From NCBI GenBank assembly GCA_019671135.1, contig JAHRHY010000008.1, positions 434,001 through 498,000 on the forward strand: a stretch of DNA of 64,000 nt. Reading direction: 5' to 3'. Below are positions 25,852 to 38,502 of the stretch, piece by piece. Every line of letters starts with the position of its first letter. Within the stretch, counting starts at the first letter, position 1. The position numbers and the translations under genes are program-made. The stretch is from Linnemannia hyalina. Its lineage: Eukaryota; Mortierellomycota; Mortierellomycetes; Mortierellales; Mortierellaceae. The notes beneath the pieces are model-generated. The model ran no database searches. It saw only the letters and a list, made by a program, of their open reading frames with translations, and was not told the DNA's origin.

Positions 25852-26485
25852 AGAAGGGACAGAAAAGAAGATGTTGACAGGTTGTCACCGGACCAATCAT
25901 TAAAGACACCAGAGTCATTTCAAAAGAAGGAAAGGAGGGTGTGATGTGGTGTTGGAAAAGAAGAGAGTAAGAGTCAAGTATGACAGTATTACAGTTTTAC
26001 TGTCCAGAGGTACCTACTCGTTTTTTGATGATAAGAGAGAGATCAAGAATCAAGTCAAGAGACAGACAGAGGGTCTGAGGTGCTGAAGGTGCGTATGCGC
26101 AATGGTAAACAAATAACAAATAAATAATTTTGTAAATATTTTCACGTACGGTCGGTCGCTAGAGGGAAGATTCGACGACACAGAACATTACAGCATTGTC
26201 CTTGTTTTTTTCAGTGCCAGCTAATAATTACCTTCATAATAGAAGGTCGGAAGAGAAAAAAGAGGGGTTCCTCTTGACGTTTCTTTCACTACCCTTTAGT
26301 TTGGCTTTGTTCTGAAGAAGGACATACTTTTGGTCGTGTAAAGAAAATGATAGGGTTGAGCGAGAGATTGAATAAAGTAACCAACAACAGTGTCGATACA
26401 TTTTTTCCGTCGGGTGAACGTTCACTTTTTTTTCATGCATTGCAGAAAAAAAGTCCCCAGCTTTTCAGAAAGGACCATTTCACAC

Positions 26486-26514
26486 TTTTTTTTTTTTTTT
26501 TTTTCTTTTTTTTT
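26486..26514. repeat. Poly-T tract
   Basis: Nearly 30 T with a single C interruption. It could be the trace of an A-tail of a retroposed copy on the minus strand, but no coding body or target-site duplication is visible beside it. Confidence 0.8.
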
Positions 26515-28032
26515 GGTTACTCATACGAATGAGGCTGCATGCAACAAAACAATCCCTCGCTTTCTACCACCCCCTTTTTTTGTCCCGCGTTGCCTGGCAT
26601 TGTCGTCTTCTAGTAATCTTTTTTAGACAAAAGAGCCGATCGTTACAAACTAGGAGTGTCCTCCTCCGCACATACATCTCACAACATTCAGGGGATCGTC
26701 CTCATTGTGTTTACTTCAGTCCCGACACAAAGGGGAAAGAAATAAAACAACATGCTATGGTTGCTCACCAGACATAGTAACAAGGAGACGACGACGACGA
26801 TGACGAGGACGCGATAGGATGTGGCTCCCTATTGGTTTGTTTTCCAATTTTTATTTGGTCCGCTCTTTCGTTTTCCTGCACAAATGCAATTGGTTCCTCC
26901 TTCTCTCTCCCCACTTTTGGGTCAAGACAAGAAAAGCATAAACGCACACGCCATTTTGTTTCGTTCCTGGTTGGGAGGGAGAAGGGAGAATAAGGAGGTG
27001 GGTCAATGCTATTGTTTCTCAACGGAAAAAATGCAATTGGACAAGGAGGATAAAATTTTGGGGCAGGTGTGGTTCACAGTCAGGCAGAGAGCAGAGATTG
27101 GAGGAACGAATAGAAAGAGAGGACACGATATGGCGACATCGGTCAGAAGAAGAGTAAAAAACGTCTGTCTAGGTAGATAGACAGACAGACAGACAAGTCT
27201 GTTTTTATTTTGTGATCTAGGGGTGTGTATCATGATTTGGTGCCAGAATGCACTAGGTAAGGGCTACAAAACAAAACACCAAAACACCAAACAAAATCAC
27301 AGTTGCCAGTGCTTACGTTCGCAAAAGAACAATCTTGGTTGGTAACTTTATCGTTGTCGGCCCTGAACTACTGTTCTTGCTTTTATAGACCGGGTTGTTT
27401 TTGTCTTGTTTTTACCTTGCTTTTGCCTTGTTTTTGTTTCCAGTAGACTCGGTCAAGGTCGACTATGCTTTCCCTTCTTTCCACCCCCACAGCTCTAAGC
27501 GATTTTTGTGGTGGGTTGGTCGGAGAAATGGTATGAAGGTGTGCGTGTATGCTTTCTAGCATTCCAGGCAGCTTAGAACCACAAATGAGATATCGAAATA
27601 AAAGGAGGCGCGTTGATAGTTTCGTATCCTGCTTCTACCGTTTTTTCGACGCGTCGGAAAAGGTGAACTTTCTTTGTCTGAGAGTTTCCCCGCATTTCCA
27701 GCGTCCCAATGATGTCTTGGTATTGTAATCGAGTGTATCACTTGCGCCAAGGGTAATTTTCAGTCAAAAACTTAGTGACTGCTCATACCTAGAGCCTGTT
27801 TACTTTCGCCGCCACTTCTTTTTCTTTTTTTTTTGTTTTAGCTTGTAGCTTGTTGCCAGCCAAGGACTCTTTTTGTTCAAAGACGACCCTCCTCTCACTC
27901 TCACCGCATTCTTTTGTCGCCCATCAGCCCACCCTCCTTGAGCACAACTTGAACCGGCGTCTTCTTCTCTTTTCTCTCACGCACGCCCTCCCACACTCCA
28001 CAAGTTAACCCTCTTCGCTCACACGACCCGCC

Positions 28033-31000
28033 ATGTTTTCAGGAGAAGATGCATTCGACGTCTTTGACGAGTCCAACACCGAAGACTTCTCGACGTACGA
28101 GCAACAGCCCGTCACCCTCTTGCCCAAGAAGAGAAAGGACAGCACCGATGGTACCAACGGCACCAACAAGAAAAAGCAGGCAACAGGAGGAGCCACTATC
28201 ACAGAGATCCCCGACTTGACCGATGCAGAGGATACCAACGCTCCCCAGGAAAAGAAGGCCAACGAGCCCCTCCCCGTCGTCACCGATAGCTTTGAGCAGG
28301 ATCTCGAGCGTGAGGTGGCGTCCGCAGCTGGATTGATGCCCTCCGCCGAGGGTGCCAACGTTGTCCTCTCCCATTCGGTAACTAACACACATGCGTGGAC
28401 GCAGTTATATCCTAACACTGCCAAGTGTTGTCAATAGTATGTATATATAGGCTAACGCAATTGTTTGCCATCACAAAAATTAGGTCCGCCACCAAGTCGC
28501 ACTCCCACCCAACTGGGACTACACCCCTATTTCGCAACACATTCCCGAGAACCCTCCAGCAAGGTCCTACCCCTTCACATTGGATCCTTTCCAGAAGCTC
28601 TCTACTTACTCGATCGAGCGTGGAGAGTCGGTCCTGGTCTCTGCCCATACCTCCGCCGGTAAGACTGTCGTCGCCGAGTTTGCGATTGCGACAGCCTTGC
28701 GCGACAAGCAGCGTGTCATCTATACCAGTCCTATCAAGGCCCTGAGTAACCAAAAGTACCGTGAGCTTCTCGAGGAATTCGGCGATGTCGGTCTGATGAC
28801 AGGAGATGTTACCATCAACCCATCGGCGTCGTGCTTGGTCATGACCACAGAGATTTTGAGATCCATGCTGTACCGTGGTTCGGAGGTCATGCGTGAGGTC
28901 GCTTGGGTTATCTTCGATGAGATTCATTACATGAGAGATGCCGGTATGTCCTTTCTACTATTCGGCGCAGTTGTCATGGATGCTTAACCTTCACGACGAT
29001 ACTAATACTACGCATCTGCACCTTGATCCCATGTAGAGCGTGGTGTGGTTTGGGAGGAAACCATTATTTTGCTGCCACCCAAGTGTCACTATGTCTTCTT
29101 GTCCGCCACCATCCCTAACGCCATGGAATTTGCCGAGTGGATCTGCAGGAACAAGGAACAGCCATGTCACGTTGTCTACACCGACTTCCGTCCAACGCCA
29201 CTTCAGCACTACTTGTTCCCCCAAGGTGGCGAAGGTATTCACTTGGTCGTCGACGAGAAGGGTCAGTTCAGGGAGGACAACTTCCAGAAGGCTTTGGGCG
29301 CCTTGACAGATGCACATGGACCTCAGGCCGATGACATGAAAGGACGCGGCGGAAAGAAGGATGCCAAGAAGGGCGGCAAGAAGGGCGCTTCCAAGGGTAT
29401 GTACACTGAACTGCTCAGATGTTATTGTGTTTTCGAGTGACTTATAGCCAATTACTAATTTCAACCCTTGCTATTTTAGACGGACCCACTGATATCTACA
29501 AGATTATCAAGATGATTTTGGTCAAGAACTACCACCCAGTCATTGTCTTCAGTTTCAGTAAGAGAGAGTGCGAGACGCTGGCGATGCAGATGAGCAAGCT
29601 GGATTTCAACGACGAAAAGGAGAGCGACATGGTCAACCAGGTCTTCAACAACGCCATCAGCTCCCTGTCAGAGGACGACCGCACGTTACCCCAGATCGAA
29701 CACATTATCCCCTTGCTCCGTCGCGGAATCGGTATCCATCACGCTGGATTGTTGCCCATCTTGAAGGAAGTCATTGAGATTCTTTTCCAGGAAGGTCTTG
29801 TCAAGGTCCTTTTCGCCACTGAGACATTCTCTATTGGTCTGAACATGCCCGCCAAGACCGTCGTCTTCACCAGCGTGCGCAAGTGGGATGGAAAAGAGAC
29901 ACGTTGGGTGTCGGGAGGAGAATACATTCAGATGTCTGGTCGTGCCGGTCGTCGTGGTCTGGATGAGCGTGGTATCGTCATCATGATGTTGGACGAGAAG
30001 ATGGAGCCCGCAGTCGCCAAGGGAATGGTCAAAGGAACAGCGGACGCCTTGAACTCGGCTTTCCACTTGTCCTACAACATGATCCTGAACTTGACCCGTG
30101 TCGAGGGCATCAGCCCCGAGTACATGCTGGAGCGCTGCTTCTACCAGTTCCAGAACAACGCCAATATTCCTCAGCTGGAGCGGGAGCTTGCTACCTTGGA
30201 GGTCGCCAAGAACGCCATGGAGTTTGAGGATGAGGATGCAATTGCCAAGTATCACGATATTCGCCAGCAGGCCGTGACTATCAGGAAGGACATCCGCGAG
30301 GTCGTCAACCACCCAACGTATGCCCTTCCTTACATGCAACCCGGTCGTGTTGTCAAGGTCAGCTACGAGGATCAGGATTTCGGATGGGGTATCGTTTCAG
30401 GATTCAACAAGAAAATGCCTTCAATCGTCCGAGGCGCACCACCACCAGCCAATCTCGATCCTATCTACATTGTCGATGTGTTATTGTACTGCGCACCCAA
30501 TACTCAGGTTGTACCAGGACTGGACGGGCTCGCCCCCGGTATCAAGGCATGCCCACCTGACGAGAAGGGAGAGTTGATGGTCATCCCTGTGTTGCTGTCG
30601 TGCCTCGAATCGATCGCCACCCCCCGTATTTTCTTGTCCAAGGATTTGAGATCTCCCGACGCCCGCCATACGATTCATAAGAGCTTGTTGGAGCTTCAGC
30701 GCCGTTTCCCTGATGGTATTCCTCTTTTGGATCCTGTCCAGAACATGAACATCAAGGATGCGTCGTTCATCAAGGCGATCAGCAAGGTGAAGGTTCTGGA
30801 GGACGCTCTCAAGACTCTTCCCTTGGTTCAGTCAACACCCAAAGACGATCTGGAGGCACTGTACGAGAAGTACTTGAAGAAGGTTGAGACGGTCAACTCT
30901 ATTAAGTCGATCAAGAAGCGTATTGTTGAGGCAAACGCGATTGCTCAGTTGGATGAGCTCAAGTGCCGTAAGCGTGTCCTCCGTCGTTTGGGATACACTT

Positions 31001-31655
31001 CGAGCTCGGATGTTATTGAGATGAAGGGTCGTGTTGCTTGCGAGATCACCTCGGGCGACGAGTTGTTGTTGACAGAGATGATCTTCAACGGAGCTTTCAA
31101 CGACTTGACGGTGGAACAGACTGTGGCCCTGTTGAGTTGTTTTGTCTTCCAGGAGAAATCGGATAATGTGCCCGCGCTGAGGGAGGAGTTGGCCACGCCA
31201 CTGCGTTTGATGCAGGAGGCTGCTCGCAAGATTGCCAAGACCTCGCAGGAGTGCAAGCTTGCCGTTGACGAGGAGGAGTATGTCGCCAAGTTCCGTTCCG
31301 AGCTCATGGATGTTGTCTTTGCCTGGGCTAACGTAAGTCATTCGGCTCTGGTTTTGTTATTGGATGATAGGAGGGCGTCACGTCGAGTGATATGAAATGA
31401 TTTTGGCCTTAGTTGGTAACTTACTATTTGTTTTTTTGTCTTGCTCAACAGGGTGCACGGTTCTCGCAGATTTGCAAGATGACAGATGCGTTTGAGGGAT
31501 CGATTATTCGTGCGTTCAGACGTCTGGAGGAACTGTTGCGCCAGATGGCGACCGCGTCCAAGAGTATCGGAAACACAGAGCTCGAGAGCAAGTTTGCCGC
31601 CGGTATTGTCTGCATCAAGCGCGACATTGTCTTTGCCTCCTCCCTTTACCTCTAA
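28033..31655 (+). CDS. MTR4: MTR4 exosome-associated RNA helicase
   Basis: Ski2-like DExH helicase that feeds RNA to the nuclear exosome, within the TRAMP complex in yeast. Exons are 28033-28377, 28484-28943, 29037-29396, 29480-31332 and 31452-31655; the 3222-nt CDS gives 1073 residues, the usual size. An acidic, Lys-rich N-terminus precedes the core. Visible motifs are [13 protein letters not shown], Walker A AHTSAGKT (about 169-176), DEIH (260-263), LSATIPN, and the motif VI region [10 protein letters not shown]. After these comes the arch/stalk region, with a KOW-like stretch around [15 protein letters not shown], and the C-terminal helical domain ending in FASSLYL. A Lys/Gly-rich insert ([15 protein letters not shown]) just before the fourth exon is a lineage-specific loop. 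The start ATG has a good context (CCCGCCATG), and CT-rich promoter sequence lies upstream. Confidence 0.97.
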
Positions 31656-31810
31656 GCGACTTGGACTCTTTTTTCTGTCGTTGTCGTCGTTTTCTTTTTT
31701 CATTACGCGCTACCAATGTATTATTCCTTCACTTTTCCTTGTTTTTCTCTTCATACTTGCATTTTCTTACTATTATCATCATCAGTAAGGCACATCCTTA
31801 TACATTCCTA

Positions 31811-31816
31811 AATAAA
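31811..31816 (+). terminator. Polyadenylation signal of MTR4
   Basis: AATAAA 156 nt past the MTR4 stop codon, followed by an AT-rich stretch. Confidence 0.6.
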
Positions 31817-31926
31817 ACACAAGGATTGACTTTTGCCATCTAAAAGTAAACAAATTAATACGACAATGTATTCAAAAGAAAAAGAAAAACTGGAAAGTGT
31901 CTATATGATAGCTTCAAAAATATCTC

Positions 31927-33884
31927 TTAAACAACCTTGTGCGAGTTGTGTCCCTTCTCCCTTTCCGACGAACGCTCCTTCCTCATCTCCTCCTCCACGT
32001 GGATATCCTCGACAAACAACTCCATAACCTGACTGTACCCTCTAATCTTTCCACACTGCTCCTTTAGATTCCTAGCCTTGTCCGTATCCCACACTTGGGC
32101 CCTCATAAACCCCCTCGAGTAGCGAAAGCAAGCTTCTTCTTGAAAGTTCTGGTACAACTTGCGGTTGTATTTGCGTTCCTGTTTACGGGTTTCTTCCTTG
32201 TAGGGGTGGGATTGGTGGATGACAAAGTCTTGGGGGAGGACGTAGTAGTCGATTCCTGAGATGTAGATCTCGAATAGGCAGGCCTAGATAGTAGTTTGAA
32301 TAGGAAGAGTGGAGAAATCGAGAGAAGAAAAGCATTTCGGTTTGTTAGAGAGGCATTGACTCCGGAAATGGAAAAGAAAAAAGGTGGACTCGAAAAAAAT
32401 GGACTCGGAAAATGGTAGCGAAAAGTAAGAAAAGAAGCATTGTCACATTCATGCACACCAAATTGGTGATACAAACGACACGAAACACATGCGCACAAAG
32501 CGTCCCAAAAAAAAAACGCTTATACCGAGGAGAGAAAAAAGGCAAAGGACTTACAGCTTTGTTGGCGCCATAACCAATGAACCGCTCATCGCACCAAGGA
32601 GTCCCCTCCTTACGCAGGACCACATAGGGTTCATAAGAATGCTGATACGCCGTGACCTTGTACACCTCGTCCGTCGAGAACCAAGTCTCATAATCCGTCG
32701 CGTTATGACCCTTCGGAAAAAAGTCGTGAAAGGTGGTGATGCGTTTTTGGTCAAAGAGTTGGCGGAGGAATTGTTTGTTTTTGGGGAAGGTGGTTGAATC
32801 GACGCCTTCTTCTTGTTCGACGTATTCGAATGCCGGGAGGATGACGGCGTTTCCGGCTCGCATGACTTCTCGCGCTCGGGCGTCGAGGGACAGATGGCGT
32901 TGTAGGTTTGTGCAGATGTGGAAGTCGACTATTGAAGAATAATGCGTAGATTTGAGCGCGTAGTTGATTGATTAGTATGAAACCGTAGATAGATCACCAC
33001 AGATCATTACAGCATGAAACCCAGTCTAGTGAAATAACATCAGTTATAAACGGATAAGATAACTCTTACCATCGAGCATCATAAAGTAATTAGACCGCGC
33101 AAAGAACCTTGCGACATTGCGCCACATATTAAACTGTCGATCAAACTTGTCCACAATCACATGGACATCCACAAACTCGCGCATATACGGATTCGAGTTA
33201 TACATATCTTGCAACGTCGACAGATTCTCATCCCTCATTTCATCATCGTTGATATGAATCGAGACAGAAACGGGACCTTGGTAGTTGGTGACGAGTTTAG
33301 AAAAGATCGGGTACCGGTCAAAGGTGATCAAGGTGGTGATGGTGACGGAATCGGGGTCGAATTGGCGGATGGCTTTGAAGTAGTAAGGGAGGACTTTTGA
33401 GGGCTGCATGGTGCTGGAGAAGATCTTGCTCAACACTGCGTCCTCTTCGGTCCCGTGCTCTGGGAACCCTCTCGGTGCTGGTAGGTTGAAAGGAGAGGAA
33501 GGAAGGCATTATGTACGCGTGTTGCATTAGCATGGAAGGATGATATGAGTTCAATCCCGATCTGTACTAGCCTCCGTGTCAATCCATCGTTCATACACAT
33601 CATTTCTTTATCCGTCTCACGGCAACAGCATATACACAATCCCCCTCTCGTCAAAGTAACTTACTCTGCCAGTTCATGACCTGCTGGGAGTAGATGATAT
33701 TCTCGACATCAAAAGTGCCCATGCCAGGTTCGGTCATGACCTTGGGTTTGACGACAGGAACGGGCTGTAAATTCCGGTACTGGCTCGCAAAGTAGTATAC
33801 CGTGAAGAGGACCGATCCTGCAAGGTAGGCCACACCTGCATAGCGTAGTGAGAGCGCCGTTGTTGTCGGGACTGGAGGCCGCAT
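31927..33884 (-). CDS. GT49 (LARGE/B4GAT1-like) glycosyltransferase A
   Basis: A probable Golgi type II membrane glycosyltransferase of 452 residues. Exons are 33665-33884, 33070-33477, 32555-32928 and 31927-32283, and the CDS of 1359 nt closes in frame. Residues about 15-37 form a signal anchor (YAGVAYLAGSVLFTVYYFAS). The catalytic domain begins near SKIFSSTMQPSKVLPYYFKA and VTITTLITFDRYPIFSKLV. The metal-binding DxD motif is D209-V-D211 in LDVDFHICTNL, and a phase-1 intron splits the Val codon. Other family-like blocks are ILPAFEY, EPYVVLRKEGTPWCDERFIG and SGIDYYVLPQDFVIHQSHP. GT49 includes the GlcA-transferring domains of LARGE and B4GAT1 in animals; the substrate in this fungus is unknown. 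The protein is clearly paralogous to the gene at 59011-61827. The DxD, Cys and His positions look intact. Confidence 0.88.
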
Positions 33885-35479
33885 TGCTTTGTTGCGCTGT
33901 GCTTATTTGTATGGGGTGTATTCTTTGTTGTTTCCTCGGCAATGCGTGTGTTCGGGTTCAATAGGAGACTATCCCCAGTAGCCGGTCCTGGGGTTTGATA
34001 ATGAAAGGAAGGGGGGTGGAGGAAGTATAGGAAGGGCAGAAGAGGGTAGCGAGGTGGAGTGAAGCGATGTGCAAGAGAATGTAAGAACAAGAGAGTGAGT
34101 GAGAGAAAAGTATTTTATGGTGGGACAGCAAGTTAAAACAATAAGAAACCTTTGTCGCAGGGTGAATGAAAAGGTGTGGTTGGAAGCAAGAAGCAAAAAG
34201 AGAGAGGGGAATAGTGGTGCTTTGGAGTCGGAAAGGGTAACAGAAAAAAAAAAAGAGATGAATCTGGTTCGTTGTTCGGCATCGCTTTCACTTGTTTGCA
34301 TCAACCTTCTCACTGTTGCATTCATTCGTTCCTCATTTCGTCTTCCACTTTTTCTTTTTTTTTGCATGCAAGCTCTGTTCGTTTGGGCGTCAAAAGACCC
34401 CAAGTTGGTAGCAGGAGAGCATGGTTAAGGTAAAGAAAAAAAGGTGGATACGAGAGGAGAGAGAACGCTTTGTCACAACCCAGAAGTTCCTCTTTTTATC
34501 GATGGCGTTTGTTGTTCCCTCATTCCTCTCTATTCACGCCAGTCGAAAGTTAGCCCCTTATCCATTTCCCCCGAGTGACGCCCTCCATTCCTCAACTCGC
34601 CCACGGACCACCCAAGGCTTATTTATCTGTGTGACTAAGACACTCACTCCTTCCAGCGGACTTTTTACATGACGCGCCTGTTTCGTGTTCCTGCAGCCTT
34701 CAGTTGATGGCAGCGCCTGCCTTCGGGTACACGCATAATGCAGCTCATTTGCTGCTCGCTGATTGACAGGTCCGGTTGAGTGTGTTCGTTTGTTGTTCGT
34801 TGCAGCTAGTTGTCGATTGAGCTTGGCCCTGATTGAAATGTACGTTTTGGATGGTGTCGAGTGTGTTACCTTGTTGTTGTTGTTGTAAGTGTGAGGCGTC
34901 GTCAAGGAGTAGGTGTAAAGAAGGACGAAGGAATACAGGGTGGGATGATGGTATGGGGTTTGGTTTGGCGCAGAGGATAAAGTGGATGAATTGGTGAGTT
35001 GGAGAGGGGTCAAGGGTTGACTCGAGGAGAGTGAAGGGGAAAGAGAAGAGAAGAGAAGAGAAGGGTTTGGAGAGTGGTGTAAAAGAGAGAAGTTGTTCAA
35101 TTGCAATCCGACCCACCCCAAAGGACAAAGTCAGGACACTAAAGGAGTCATGGTCAGTCCTTTCTAGGACAAATCAACATATACTACTAGTTTCTCCAAA
35201 TGAACGATGTGTAATTGCATGCATTTGACAGTCACCCTTAATGGTGGTGCCATGTGGTTGGCTCGACGACAAGAAAAAATTTGCCCGCTGAGCTTCTTAT
35301 TTCTCCAACGTTCACTTTTTTTTTTCTCACACCTTGTTCCTGATCAACACCATTCATTCATTCATCACTCAACTCATTCCTTCTACACACACCACTCGTA
35401 ACAACAACTCAACACAACACATATCGCCACCTCAAAGAGAAAACACTTACCCCTACAACAAAGAATACTAAAAAATATC
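33885..35479. other. Divergent promoter region, GT49 A and DUS1
   Basis: About 1.6 kb between two divergently transcribed genes, with no supported ORF. It holds short simple repeats: GAGAAGAGAA units near 35040-35062 and CATT units near 35350-35365. CT-rich and then AACA-rich sequence just before DUS1 looks like a 5' leader. Confidence 0.5.
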
Positions 35480-37360
35480 ATGACCAACAAGGCAAAGGAA
35501 GACGCTGAGAAGCGCAATGCTGCGGCGGTGGCAAAGTGCCTGGCTGAGCACACCTTCCCTCCCAAGCTTAGTGGGTGGGAGTTCTTTAAATCCATTGGAT
35601 CCCCCAAACACGTCATTGCCCCTATGGTAAACTTTACTCTTTCATACATCTTACTCACCTGCCCTCTCTTTACACTCTCCTTCAACAATTGTCATCATTA
35701 ACAACCTTGTGTCACGTACATATACTGATTATTATGAAATAGGTTGATCAGTCGGAGCTGGCTTGGAGAGTGCTGAGTCGTCGCTATGGTGCTGACCTGT
35801 GCTACACACCCATGTTCAACGCCAAGCTGTTTGCGAAGGATGTCAAGTACCGTGATGAACACTGGGCGGGTCTCAAGGACGGACTCGGAGGAGGCGGACC
35901 CAACGATCGACCCCTTATCGTTCAGGTACATATTCGCTGTTTTGTTTCCTTTTGTCTTTATTTTGTACCACTTGTACAACGTATGACGATGCTTGCTAAC
36001 CATTGACAACAACGTTATCGTTTAAAACTAGTTCTGCGCAAATGAGCCTGAATACTTGCTGCAGTCGGCATTGCTCGTTGCCCCTTACTGCGACGCTGTG
36101 GACATCAACTTGGGTTGCCCTCAACACATTGCTCGGAGAGGACACTATGGATCATTCTTGATGGAGGACTGGCCATTGATCTCGTCCCTTATCTCGACTC
36201 TTCACAAGAACCTCCCCATCCCCGTCACCGCTAAGATCAGAGTATTCCCCGAAGCTGAAAAGACGGTTGAGTATGCAAAGATGGTCGTCGCTGCAGGAGC
36301 ACAGATTCTGGTCGTCCACGGACGTCTCCGAGAGATGAAGGGTCATCTGACAGGTGTCGCAGATTGGGAAAAGATCAGATTGGTTCAGGAGGCTGTTGGT
36401 CATTTGGTCCCTGTCATTGCCAACGGTAACATTCTCTACCATGAAGACGTTGCCGATTGCATCGAGAAGACAGGATGTGTGGGAGTCATGTCGGCAGAGG
36501 GCAGTCTTTACAATCCAGCCATCTTTACCCCCGGCCACCCAGAGAGCTGGCGCTTGGCAGAGGAGTACTTGACGATCTGTGATGAGCTTGACACCAAGAT
36601 TGCATATGTCCGCGGACACCTCTTCAAGATATTCCGTCCCAGTTTGAACGTCCATGTCGACCTTCGATCCGATCTCGGACTTGCCAACTCGCGGGAGGCC
36701 ATGTGGGAAGTGACACGAAAGTTGAAAGAACGATTGATCGAGGATGAGGAAAAGTCGCGCGCGAGTGGCGAGAGCTTTGAAGGACGCAAGGACGAGCAGG
36801 GTTTCCCCATCTTGCCTCATTGGGTCGCACAGCCATATTTCAGGCAACCCATGCCCCCACAGGAAGCCAAGAAGGACGAGAACCAGGAACAGGAAGGCAA
36901 TGCTACAGCCACAACAGCCTCAGCAAAACGATCTGCGGACGAATCAGGACACCGCGACTCCGAGGACCACACCAACACGACTGTCAAGTCCAAGAAAACT
37001 ATGTCAGAGGCGGAGCGGAATCGGGTGAAGAACAAGAAGGCCAAATATGCGGCGACCAAGTGTCAGAATGAGAAGGGATGTAACAATGCCTTTTCGGCGA
37101 CCTGTAGCTTCCACCGGTGCAGGGGATGCTGCCGACAGTATCAGCGCGAAATTGAGCTGTATGATTGTCCTCCGCACGGGATCCGATCGATGCAGAAGGA
37201 GATGCATATCCGTCTTCCCCGTGTGGACTCTGACGAGGCCATTGGCGGTGTTGCCCTCGAGGGTATGATTGTCGGGTCGTCCGCGGCTTCCTCTGTGGCT
37301 CCTGCTGTGGAGGGTGAAGAGCAAGTACCCAAGCCAGCGGAGCGTTGCCTCATTCTTTAA
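35480..37360 (+). CDS. DUS1: tRNA-dihydrouridine(16/17) synthase, DUS1 type
   Basis: FMN enzyme that reduces uridine to dihydrouridine in the tRNA D-loop. Exons are 35480-35626, 35743-35925 and 36032-37360, all joined in phase 0; the CDS of 1659 nt gives 552 residues. The TIM-barrel part shows [15 protein letters not shown] and [16 protein letters not shown]. It has the catalytic-Cys motif [19 protein letters not shown], then [15 protein letters not shown] and PVIANGNI, and the end of the C-terminal helical domain near HLFKIFRP. A Lys/Glu-rich linker follows, then a Cys/His cluster ([16 protein letters not shown], then [20 protein letters not shown]) that probably binds zinc. A similar Cys-rich end exists in animal DUS1L, as I recall. 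The last four residues are CLIL, which fits a CaaX prenylation box; this is unexpected for a tRNA-modifying enzyme. An AATAAA lies only 7 nt past the stop. Confidence 0.95.
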
Positions 37361-37366
37361 AGCAGT

Positions 37367-37372
37367 AATAAA
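37367..37372 (+). terminator. Polyadenylation signal of DUS1
   Basis: AATAAA starting 7 nt after the DUS1 stop codon, followed by a T-rich element. This makes a very short 3' untranslated region likely. Confidence 0.6.
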
Positions 37373-38122
37373 TTTTCATTTTTTATGTTTACGTCACCGT
37401 GCTGTGTATTGACGGATATCTTGTGGTGCGCAAAATCTAGCGAGCCGGGCGCAACACGACAGTCGAGGAGGATAGACAGATAGACCTGGCGCTAGCCCTT
37501 CTACGGTCACCCTCCCTATCTTCCCTTTCTCTCTTCTCTTTTATTTTTCTGCTGCTCTTCTGTCATCGTCAAACCACTGACATAAACCCACATACACATT
37601 GTCCCATCCTCACCTCACCTTCTAAAGAGGACAATAACATCAACAACGAAAAATAATATTCATCCTTCATCACCTTTCGTTCGTCCCTTTTTATGCTCTT
37701 TTAATTCCTTTCTTATTGAGACCTTGCATCAGACTCTTTCGTCCCAACTATCGTCTCCTCATCACACCCCTTCCCCCTTTCCACACACGAACCAGGCTTC
37801 TCTGAAGTGCACGCTTTGGTATGTTAGCCTTTCTCATCATCATGGTTTTTCACTCTGCGACTGATTGTGTGCATCCATCACTTTTTGTGTTTGTGATCGA
37901 GACAACCTCTATTTCTAGAGCGATGACCTACGGCTTCACATCATCTCTTCATCGTTATTGTCAGCAAGAGAGGAGGGGTTTGACTTCGAAGGAACTTTTA
38001 TTTCTATGCGTGCGATAATATGACGACGGCGGCGGCAAAGTGCGGAAAAGGTGGCGAATAAGTATTATGCGACTGTAGTTTCCTATGTTGTGTTGTTTGT
38101 ATGCTAACTTACACGTCGTTTA

Positions 38123-38154
<32 letters not shown>

Positions 38155-38431
38155 CTTTTTTTTGTTCTCAGCCGTATCACAAGGCCTGACCCATCTTTGT
38201 CTTGTCTTTTTCTTACAAAGACAAATAATCGTAGGCGATTGACCAACCTATTTGACACACCGACACAGATTACACGTTCCCATCTCTCCTTTTTTTTACG
38301 CCTATCCTATTGACTGCATCTACAAAGGGGGAAGAGCAATCGACTCACAACAACAACACACTCAACAAATAACACAATAACACCTCCATATCTGGACACA
38401 CACGACCCAACTCGCTATTAGCTCGACAACC

Positions 38432-38502
<71 letters not shown>

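Larger units (their letters stand above)
15259..28032. other. Gene-poor interval of 12.8 kb
   Basis: I found no recognisable protein domain or RNA gene here. Most open frames are artefacts of low-complexity DNA. Purine-rich plus-strand blocks lie at about 15.4-16.7 kb and 25.2-25.9 kb. Pyrimidine-rich blocks lie at about 17.3-17.5, 18.2-18.8 and 22.0-22.4 kb. The part next to 15258 is CT-rich on the minus strand and is probably promoter and 5' leader of the zinc-finger gene; the part next to 28032 is probably the MTR4 promoter. Good donor-like GTAAGT sites occur on the minus strand near 18904, 22674 and 24300, so untranslated or unrecognised spliced transcripts are possible. The only coding-like segment I noticed is described separately at 23987-24320. 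Confidence 0.55.

Noticed and set aside
26486..26514. Poly-T as evidence of a retroposon
   Set aside because: No element body, no target-site duplication and no reverse-transcriptase trace beside it.
28033..37360. MTR4, GT49 A and DUS1 as a functional cluster
   Set aside because: Orientation, promoters and functions are independent; MTR4 and DUS1 both act on RNA, but this proximity is most likely chance.
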